Virus record (IMG/VR): IMGVR_UViG_3300044737_000122
Coordinates: 1 to 50,517 of that record
Source of the DNA: a virus
Reading direction: 5' to 3' (one strand)
DNA length: 50,517 nucleotides
The notes under the pieces were generated by a model, which searched no databases, was not told the origin of the DNA, and was given only the letters and a program-made list of their open reading frames with translations. Made by a program: the position numbers and the translations under genes. This document shows positions 30,564 through 37,342 of this stretch, in pieces (position 1 is the stretch's first letter; each line of letters starts with the position of its first letter).

Positions 30564-31775
30564 TTAGTTAGATGCTGCGAGCTCTGCGTCGTACTTGGCC
30601 TTGAGTTCGGGCTTCTCGGAGAAGAGCTTCCGGACTGCGTCTGAGTACCCAAGTTTGCCATCCGAGGCGGCGATCATCGCCTTAACCGCGGTGTCAACTT
30701 CCTTCGCGACAGCATCGACGCCGGCACCCTCACTACCGCCGTCGCCGACCTCGCTAAAGATCGATGCGTCGCGCTTGGGCAGGTTGCTCATGAGGTTGAT
30801 GAACTGGTCGCGCTGCTTCTCCGAGAGCGTCTTTACGAAGCTCTCAACTGCGCCCTTCTGCTTGACGCCGAAGTGGCCGTTCTTGTTGGTATCGGAGAAG
30901 ATCATCTTGGTCACAAGCGCGTCGCGCTCGCTGGCCTCGATCTTCTGAAGTGCCTTGGCGCCGTCGTCCGCTGCCTTGCGGAGCGCGTTCACCTCGGCCT
31001 CGGACATGGTAATTACCTTGCCCTTCGGCTCGGCTGCTGCCACAGGCGCCGGGTCGGCCGCGGGTGCCGGATCGGCCGGGACCGGGTCTGCTGCGGGCGC
31101 AGGGTCTGCTGCGGGCTCCTCTATCACGCTTGCGAAAGCCGATTTTTGATCAGCATCCAATTCGTCCTTGTGCTCGCGCACAAAGCTCTTCTCGTCTGCC
31201 GTCAGGTCCTCCGCTTTCTTCGCGAGTATTTCTTTCAAATCCATAGATTGACTAAATTGATTCATAATGCCCGGCTCGCTGAACGCCAGCACGGGTGCCT
31301 CGAGCTCCTTGAAGTACGGCTTGTTGGTGAGCGCGCCGCCCACGAGGACGTTGTGGAACACCTTCCGCGTCTCCGGGTCCTCATACTCCTCGTAGAACTC
31401 GGGCGAGAAGTACTTGAAGGCGTTCTCCTGGAGGAGGCGCGCGCCTTCCTCGGTCCACTCGACGTACGCCCAGAGGCCGTTTACTCCCCGGTCGTACACC
31501 TCCCTGAACCAGCCGATGGCCGGCAGCTCCCCGCCGCTCATGCCGTTGTCGTGACCCGCGGTGATGGGGATGCTGCGGCGGACCTTGTCTTTGAAGTTTT
31601 GTACGAACTCCTTGATGTCGGCCGGCGTAATCTCCATCTCGCCGTACACCGGATGCTGCCACTTGCCCGTCGGGACAACGTGTAGATCACCCGCTTTTTC
31701 AGCAAAGGCCCGGCCCTCGGGGAGGAGGATCGGAAACGCGATTCGCTTTTTGCTATCGTGTCCCTCTTGCTTCAT
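30564..31775 (-). CDS. Mu I-like prohead protease/scaffold
   Basis: A ~403-residue protein. The N-terminal part (IAFPILLPEGRAFAEKAGDL, EITPADIKEFVQNFKDKV, IPITAGHDNGMSGGELPAIG, YFSPEFYEEYEDPE) matches Mu gpI/phage_pRha-type I protease; H in ITAGHDNG and the following Ser/Gly region are plausible active-site parts. A disordered Pro/Ala segment (PAADPAPAADPVPADPAPAA) is followed by a helical C-terminal scaffold. Starts at 31829 (TTG) and 31793 (ATG) are possible; ATG 31775 is chosen because TATGAT ends 6 nt before it, as in neighbouring late genes. Confidence 0.8.
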   Translation of the reverse strand: MKQEGHDSKKRIAFPILLPEGRAFAEKAGDLHVVPTGKWQHPVYGEMEITPADIKEFVQNFKDKVRRSIPITAGHDNGMSGGELPAIGWFREVYDRGVNGLWAYVEWTEEGARLLQENAFKYFSPEFYEEYEDPETRKVFHNVLVGGALTNKPYFKELEAPVLAFSEPGIMNQFSQSMDLKEILAKKAEDLTADEKSFVREHKDELDADQKSAFASVIEEPAADPAPAADPVPADPAPAADPAPVAAAEPKGKVITMSEAEVNALRKAADDGAKALQKIEASERDALVTKMIFSDTNKNGHFGVKQKGAVESFVKTLSEKQRDQFINLMSNLPKRDASIFSEVGDGGSEGAGVDAVAKEVDTAVKAMIAASDGKLGYSDAVRKLFSEKPELKAKYDAELAASN

Positions 31776-31781
31776 GCCTCC

Positions 31782-31787
31782 ATCATA
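31782..31787 (-). promoter_or_regulatory. -10 hexamer abutting the protease start
   Basis: TATGAT on the minus strand ends 6 nt before the ATG at 31775. GGAGG lies only one nt from that ATG, too close to act as SD, consistent with a leaderless start. Confidence 0.4.
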
Positions 31788-31861
31788 CAGCATGTTCACC
31801 GCCGTATTGTCCGAGACCACAAACGGCAATATGGGGATAACAACGTTCGAGGGCTATTGGG

Positions 31862-32821
31862 ATGGCCGGTCAAATGGAAGGGGAGGCACCTCTGGCTGAA
31901 GAAAAGGAGCGCGTACCAACAAATGTGGACGTGGCACTCGTTAGAAAACTGATAAGCGACTTCAGAGCTGCCGACCGCGACGGCATCTCGGTCCAAAAGA
32001 TGGTATCGTTCCTGACGAGTTTCCCGTTCCTTCCTCACTGCGAGGGATTTCTATACCCCGGCACCCTCATCGGGCGCGCTCGGATTAACTCAGGACCATC
32101 GTTGTTTTGTTCGGAGAAGGAACTTTCCTATCATCCCAAGGCGGATGAATGTAAGCGTTATGGACGGGCGTCAACACCGCTACGCGCAGTCTTCTACGGC
32201 AGCATCATGGCTGGGTTGGTCGAGGATCGGGTCCTGACCCTGATGTCCGAAGTAGCGGAAGTATTCAAGAACGGCGCGGATGGCAAATACGATATGCCAT
32301 CGGAGTTCTTCCTGACGGTCGGTACTTGGTCGGTAACCGAAAAAATCACCGTAGCTGAAATGGTGTACGCGCAACGGTTCATCAACGCCTCACCGGAAAT
32401 CAGAAAAGCATTCGAACACTTCATGCGAAGCTTCGCAGGAAAGATCGGCGGCAATGAGTTAGAAGCAACAACCGCGATCTTGGAATTTATTTGCGAAGAG
32501 TTTGCCAATCCACATGTTGCTCGACACGAAGACTACGTAGTCTCGGCCGCTTACGCACAGATGTTGCTTGAAACAACACCGCGCGTACAGGGAATACTTT
32601 ATCCTAGTGTTCGTTCTGACGCCCGAGGCTTCAACGTTGCACTGTATCCATACACCGTCGAGCGGAGCCTCGTACTTATTGAGGCTGCATATTGTCGGGT
32701 CTCCGAAGCTCACACTCCGCGCCCTGTGTTTCAGGTGTTAAAGATAGCTAGCGACTTAGGACCAGTGAACTCGCGTTTCACCTGGGTCGATGTTCCAAGC
32801 AAGGGCGGCCTCCGCGCCTAG
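31862..32821 (+). CDS. RES-domain-like protein, toxin-type moron
   Basis: A 319-residue protein with RES-like blocks: GTLIGRARINSGPSLFC, then YGRASTPLRAVFYGSIMAGL and, near the end, GILYPSVRSDARGFNVALYP. RES domains degrade or ADP-ribosylate NAD(+)-dependent targets and act as toxins or defence effectors (family knowledge). The central helical region and absence of an Xre antitoxin beside it are atypical. It is read opposite to the head operon and is wedged between protease and portal genes; GAGGG lies 10 nt before the ATG. Toxin activity is inference. Confidence 0.6.
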   Translation: MAGQMEGEAPLAEEKERVPTNVDVALVRKLISDFRAADRDGISVQKMVSFLTSFPFLPHCEGFLYPGTLIGRARINSGPSLFCSEKELSYHPKADECKRYGRASTPLRAVFYGSIMAGLVEDRVLTLMSEVAEVFKNGADGKYDMPSEFFLTVGTWSVTEKITVAEMVYAQRFINASPEIRKAFEHFMRSFAGKIGGNELEATTAILEFICEEFANPHVARHEDYVVSAAYAQMLLETTPRVQGILYPSVRSDARGFNVALYPYTVERSLVLIEAAYCRVSEAHTPRPVFQVLKIASDLGPVNSRFTWVDVPSKGGLRA

Positions 32822-32841
32822 GAAGTCAAGCTAATCAGGAC

Positions 32842-35067
32842 TCATTGGCTTCTGCGCTCTTCCCGCTTGTCAGCCTCCTCGCGGGCCGGCGTGCCCTTCT
32901 TGGTTATAGGCGTCTTGGGCTGCATCAAGGCATTGACAACGTCGCCGAAGCGGTCTCGCAGCGATTTTGGAATGCCGCCGATCTTAGGCAGTTCGTCCTC
33001 GTCCTTCTTGATCGCCACCCATATGCCGCGGCAGTTGGAATGGAAGATGGTGTTTTGAGCAAACGGGTCGCTCGTCTCGACGATGCGTCCGTCGATCGAC
33101 AGGCAGTAGTTGCAGGTAGTCAGGTCCAGGAGCTCCGATCGCTGGAGCGCGTGCAGGTCGTCGCCGTTGATGTCAAACACGACGTTGCGGCCATAGTTTA
33201 TGTAGCCGGCCATGAGGATGCTGGAAGCGTCGGAGGTGAGGGCCTCGATGGCTGCGGCAGCCGCGGCGTCCGCCGCTGCAAGCGCCTGAGTGGTTGACGC
33301 GCCCTTGCTCAGCGCCTCGATGTAGGCGTTCTTGCTCTCGCTCGTTATTTGCGTGATCTGCTGGTCGGCTATCGCGGCGGCCCGTATGTCGATCTGCCGG
33401 AGCACGTCCTGCGGGTTTGCAGGCGCGTTGAGCCCGAGCTCCTTGGCGGCGTTGTTCTTGCCGTATAGGAACGCGCTCTGGGCGGCGTTCTTGATGATCC
33501 TCGCCAAGTCGTTCTGCACCTTCAGTGTCGCGTCCTTTATGCCCTCGGTGTCGCCCGCATGCGCGGCCCGGGTGAACGCGGCCATGTACTTGTCGCGGGC
33601 CTCGTGCAGGAGCGCGGCCGTCTCCTTGTCAAACTGGGCCTCCAGCTCGTCGAGCTTGTCCTGGAGGCTCTGGAAGTTGACCTTCTCCTCAGCAAACGTC
33701 AGCGACCGCGATGGCTTAAATTCGGCGAACGCGAGGTACTTTTTTTTTAGGTTACCCTCGCTCATCTCGATGTCATCGGGAGCCTTGGGGTCTTGAGGAG
33801 CAAACGGCGCGATCTTGGGAGCTGGTTTCTCGCGCTTGCCGGTCTCGTCGAACTCAGGGAGATTGAGCGCCTCGCGGAAGTAATCCTCGTCGGCTTCCTG
33901 CGGAGTGACCGCACCCGTGTCCACAAGAGTTTTGTAGGCGTCGGACAGGCCAGCCACGTCCGTACTGGTGATGCCCTCGAAATCCAGGGTCGGATATTCC
34001 TTAACGTTATCGAAGTTGAGGTCTACGAGCTCCTTGATGGCCTGCTTGTTAAAGGTGCTGGCGAAATTACGGGCCACGGCCTCAAGCGACTGCAAGAACA
34101 GGTCTGAGTGGTCCTCGGAGAGGGCGCGGCTACCCGAGGTGCCGGCGGTCGATGCGGCGCCGAGCTCAAGAAAGGCCGCGAGTACCGACTTCATAATCTC
34201 GCGGTTGTGGTGTGCGAGAGAGTTCTGCGGATCGCGCGTCTTGTCAGACTGCATGTCCTTAAAGCCGATCTCATAGTCGTTAGGCTCAACGATGTAGGCA
34301 TGCGAGTTGGCGCGCATGTTCTTGAGGATCGTCTCGGCCTTCGCGACATCGGACGCAGTCGCTTCGCTGGGCAACTTCACATACGGGACGCCCAAGCCCT
34401 GCCGCTCAAAGGCGATGGCGTCGATCTTGTAGATCGTGTTCTTGATAAACCAGTGCTTGTAGGCTGGGCGCAGTATCGACGTGCCCCACCAATTGTCGCC
34501 TTCCATCTCGTTGACGAACACGATGAGCTTGTCGCCCGGTATCTCAACCACCTTACCGGTTGAGGTGTTCTGCGTGATGCCGAACTCGCCTCCCGCAATG
34601 GCCCACTTCTGGATTGAACGCGGCATGCGCGGGGCAAGCTTGTCCCATACGATGCGCGGCGTGCCATCAACGTCGCGTACGGCGAATACCTTCTCGAAGG
34701 GCATCACGCCGAATGGAAGCGACAAGAGCGCTTGGCGCAGGAAGTCGTCGAAAGAAAAATTAGGTGCTTCAAAAAGCGCCTTCGTCACAAAATCCTTTCT
34801 CTCCTGATCGACGGCCTCTTCGCTGGCCGCTTTGACAAACCAGTTCGCCGCTCGCACGGGGAGGGTGACCGCGAGGTATGCGGCGCGCACGGTGCCATCG
34901 GACTTGCGCATCTCGTCGTAGATCGCGATGCCGCGAACGTCCTGAAGTTTGGAGTTGTACTCCTCGCTGATGACTCCATCGAGAATGCGGGTGCCGGTGT
35001 CGCCAAGCTCTACAAGCCCGTCAATTTTTTTAGCGGCTGTGGGTTTCTTGGGCTTGGCGGGTGCCAT
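32842..35067 (-). CDS. Mu-type portal fused to MuF-like minor head protein
   Basis: A 741-residue fusion. Residues ~10 to 440 match the DUF935 (Mu gp29) portal: EEYNSKLQDVRGIAIYDEMR, LPFGVMPFEKVFAV and MEGDNWWGTSILRPAYKHWF. Residues ~470 to 700 are MuF-like, ending with the zinc-like DLTTCNYCLSIDGRIVETSD ... HSNCRGIWVAI block. Portal is the DNA-entry ring of the head; MuF assists assembly. An A9 run lies at the domain junction. The ATG at 35067 (MAPAKPKKPT) is preferred over 35085 because TATCAT ends 8 nt upstream. Confidence 0.85.
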   Translation of the reverse strand: MAPAKPKKPTAAKKIDGLVELGDTGTRILDGVISEEYNSKLQDVRGIAIYDEMRKSDGTVRAAYLAVTLPVRAANWFVKAASEEAVDQERKDFVTKALFEAPNFSFDDFLRQALLSLPFGVMPFEKVFAVRDVDGTPRIVWDKLAPRMPRSIQKWAIAGGEFGITQNTSTGKVVEIPGDKLIVFVNEMEGDNWWGTSILRPAYKHWFIKNTIYKIDAIAFERQGLGVPYVKLPSEATASDVAKAETILKNMRANSHAYIVEPNDYEIGFKDMQSDKTRDPQNSLAHHNREIMKSVLAAFLELGAASTAGTSGSRALSEDHSDLFLQSLEAVARNFASTFNKQAIKELVDLNFDNVKEYPTLDFEGITSTDVAGLSDAYKTLVDTGAVTPQEADEDYFREALNLPEFDETGKREKPAPKIAPFAPQDPKAPDDIEMSEGNLKKKYLAFAEFKPSRSLTFAEEKVNFQSLQDKLDELEAQFDKETAALLHEARDKYMAAFTRAAHAGDTEGIKDATLKVQNDLARIIKNAAQSAFLYGKNNAAKELGLNAPANPQDVLRQIDIRAAAIADQQITQITSESKNAYIEALSKGASTTQALAAADAAAAAAIEALTSDASSILMAGYINYGRNVVFDINGDDLHALQRSELLDLTTCNYCLSIDGRIVETSDPFAQNTIFHSNCRGIWVAIKKDEDELPKIGGIPKSLRDRFGDVVNALMQPKTPITKKGTPAREEADKREERRSQ
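33740..33748 (-). other. A9 run at the portal-MuF junction
   Basis: On the minus strand nine A code for KKK in the linker (EGNLKKKYLAF). A -1 slip would read about 12 new codons and stop, giving a stand-alone ~450-residue portal. Same A9 length as the tail chaperone slip site. Confidence 0.5.
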
Positions 35068-35075
35068 ATGCCGAT

Positions 35076-35084
35076 ATGATAGCA
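35076..35084 (-). promoter_or_regulatory. Extended -10 abutting the portal start
   Basis: TGCTATCAT on the minus strand ends 8 nt before ATG 35067. It lies in the 23-nt gap between terminase and portal genes. Confidence 0.45.
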
Positions 35085-35090
35085 CCCACT

Positions 35091-36716
35091 TTAAAACTGC
35101 TCGTCGAGCAATCCCCCGGTGAGCGTGCTCGAGCGGCGCGCGGGCGGTGGCTCAGGTGGCAGGGCGCTCGTCGATTTGCCAAGCATCCATCGGCGTTGCG
35201 CGAGCATCTTGGCGTCCGGGCAGTGGTCGTCTTCCTTGAGCGGCTTGTCGCTGCCCTTCTGGTAGCGATAGCGCTTGTGCTGCCAGATGGCCTCCTTGAA
35301 CTCCGCGGGGATGCGGTTGAGGCGCCGCGAGAAGTACGCGCGGTAGTTACCGAGCATCTCCTCCTTCTCTGTGCCGAGCCGTTTGCTCTTGTCTTTCTTT
35401 CCGTCCGTGGTGGTGTGCTGGACCGGGCGGCCGAAGGGCACCTCCACGACCGTGCAGCGGAATTGCTCCTTCTCCGGGAGCTCGCGAATGGCCTTGGCGA
35501 TCTCGGCGCGCAGGTCGGCGTTCTCGAAGGGGTGGGAGCCGTCGGCGTACAGCGTCCGCATTTTGTATTTGAGCACGTCGGCCACGATGTCCCGGATAAT
35601 GACGGCGGAGCGCACCTGCGTGTAGATGCCCATTTCGAGCTGGACCAGCACGCCGTCCTTGTGCGCCATCTCAACGTCCCAGGCCGTCATGCCCTGGAAG
35701 CCCCAGTCCAAGCCTCCCGCCACTTCAGCGCCCGGCCGATACTCGTAGCCGGTCAGGTCGGGGATGACGCAGGCATCCACGTCCTCGGGGTCGTTGACCA
35801 TACCCTCTGCCGACGGCCGCAGGCCCATGTACTCCACGTCAAACCAGTCAATCGACGACTTCTCGCGCCAAGCCTGAATGATGTTGTCGACCGGCACCCA
35901 GCCTTCGGGGTCGCCGGTGCGGCCGGTGGCGCGCTTCTTGAGGCCCGCGAGGTCCGGTATCTCGCGGTTGAGCCTCTCGTCGTCCCATATCGCCGGGTCA
36001 AACTCCTTCGTTACGTCGAAGATGTCCCAGGAGAGACGGGTGTAGCCGAGCTCGTCCGCGCGGTCCCACGTCTCCTGGAAGAAGCCGAATATCTTATGAA
36101 AGGTCGAGGTCAGCACCACGAGCGGGTTGTCTGCCGTGTCGACCATCGGGAGCGCGGAGAGGATGATCTCATCTTTGGCCTCGCACGCCTCGTCGATACA
36201 AAGGTCATCGGGGTGAGGGCCGCGTACCTGCTTCTGCGATGCCGCCACGGCGCGGAAGTAATTGCCCTGGTCCGTGCGCGTACGCAGCATGGTGGGCTCC
36301 TTGGGCAGCGCCTCCAGGATCGCGTCGCTGACGAAGATGAACTCGGTAAAGTAGCGGTACACCCCGGTGGCCTGCTCGAGCGAGCCGCCCAGGTTGACGA
36401 TGTTGCGCAGCTTGAGGAACCATCGGACGAAGCCCAATGCGCCGAGCATCTTGCTTTTGCCGCCGCCGCGGGGGCCCTTGATGATGAAGCGGTTGGCGGG
36501 CCGGCCCTGAAGATCCTGCTGGAGCCACAGGCACGCGAATATCAGCCGCAGCTTGCGCGGAAAGAGCATCGACGGGTCGATGAATTTAAGCAGCGATATG
36601 GGCTTCGTGCCGTACCGACGCCGGATGTCCTCGGGACTACTGAGGACTACCTTCTTGAATTTTCGCTGCGCCTCGGAGAGCCTCTGCCTCTGCGATAGCG
36701 GCGGTGAGGATTGCAT
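35091..36716 (-). CDS. Terminase large subunit
   Basis: A 541-residue packaging motor. ATPase: Walker A KGPRGGGKSK (residues ~80 to 89), Walker B LCIDEACEAKDE near 172, then VVLTSTF coupling motif near 200. Nuclease: GLDWGFQGMT near 340 as first acidic motif and YADGSHPFENADLRAE near 390 as second. It cuts and pumps DNA into the prohead through the portal. The start overlaps the end of the small-subunit gene by 80 nt; a later start is possible. Confidence 0.92.
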   Translation of the reverse strand: MQSSPPLSQRQRLSEAQRKFKKVVLSSPEDIRRRYGTKPISLLKFIDPSMLFPRKLRLIFACLWLQQDLQGRPANRFIIKGPRGGGKSKMLGALGFVRWFLKLRNIVNLGGSLEQATGVYRYFTEFIFVSDAILEALPKEPTMLRTRTDQGNYFRAVAASQKQVRGPHPDDLCIDEACEAKDEIILSALPMVDTADNPLVVLTSTFHKIFGFFQETWDRADELGYTRLSWDIFDVTKEFDPAIWDDERLNREIPDLAGLKKRATGRTGDPEGWVPVDNIIQAWREKSSIDWFDVEYMGLRPSAEGMVNDPEDVDACVIPDLTGYEYRPGAEVAGGLDWGFQGMTAWDVEMAHKDGVLVQLEMGIYTQVRSAVIIRDIVADVLKYKMRTLYADGSHPFENADLRAEIAKAIRELPEKEQFRCTVVEVPFGRPVQHTTTDGKKDKSKRLGTEKEEMLGNYRAYFSRRLNRIPAEFKEAIWQHKRYRYQKGSDKPLKEDDHCPDAKMLAQRRWMLGKSTSALPPEPPPARRSSTLTGGLLDEQF

Positions 36717-37251
36717 ACAATTCGTCTTGCCGCTCCTGTGGGAGCGGAGAGAGCAGTTCGCGGATGTCGTCCATGGCGAAGCGCTCTGTTACGTCCTTTG
36801 TCTTGTCGACGATGCGGCCGCGCACCTTGTTGTACTCGTTGATTCCTCGGACCTTCGATTGCAGGTCGTCATCCTGCGTGATGATCTTGGCAAGCTGGCT
36901 GTCGACGATGTCGTCGCGCAGGAGCTCATTGAGCAGCGCTGTGACACGCTCCTGTATCTCAGGTTTTCTAAGAAGCTTGCCCCCTTCAGTCGCGCAGACT
37001 GCGCAGGCGCGGTCATATTCGCTCGGGAGCTTCTTGCGCTTCTTGCGCTTCTTTCCCTTACCCTCGTACTCGGGCTCACGGGACAACTCGTCGAGCTTGT
37101 ACCCGAACGCCTCCGCGTATGATCGCGTTGCGTTGCCGAACATCTCCTGGTTCTTGGTGTAGTACTGGCAGAATGCTTCGCGCTTGAGCCTGAGCTCTTC
37201 CGCCTTTTTGTCCTGTTCGGCCTTAGGAGCGGTCGTCGCTTTCTTCTCCAT
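36637..37251 (-). CDS. Terminase small subunit-like protein
   Basis: A 204-residue protein, MEKKATTAPKAEQDKKAEEL..., with a helix-turn-helix-like region (FCQYYTKNQEMFGNATRSYA EAFGY split around residue 40) and a coiled C-terminal part (LFSPLPQERQDELYAI, AEAEALRGAAKI). Position and size match the DNA-recognition subunit that marks phage DNA for packaging. ATG 37251 is preferred over the GTG at 37269: TACGAT ends 6 nt before it. The KGKKRKKRKK basic stretch may contact DNA. Confidence 0.75.
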   Translation of the reverse strand: MEKKATTAPKAEQDKKAEELRLKREAFCQYYTKNQEMFGNATRSYAEAFGYKLDELSREPEYEGKGKKRKKRKKLPSEYDRACAVCATEGGKLLRKPEIQERVTALLNELLRDDIVDSQLAKIITQDDDLQSKVRGINEYNKVRGRIVDKTKDVTERFAMDDIRELLSPLPQERQDELYAILTAAIAEAEALRGAAKIQEGSPQ

Positions 37252-37257
37252 GAGCTT

Positions 37258-37266
37258 ATCGTAGCA
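37258..37266 (-). promoter_or_regulatory. Extended -10 abutting terminase small subunit
   Basis: TGCTACGAT on the minus strand ends 6 nt before ATG 37251. This would be the promoter of the packaging/head operon. Confidence 0.45.
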
Positions 37267-37342
37267 CACCGGGCCGATCTTGTTTCCCTCACGGTGATGT
37301 GCGTGCTAGTCCGGGGTATTCCGAACGACCAGAATCGCTGCG

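Noticed and set aside
35061-36698. Long rightward frame opposite the terminase (545 codons)
   Set aside because: It mirrors terminase on the other strand, has no family sense and is explained by the GC-rich codon pattern of the true gene.
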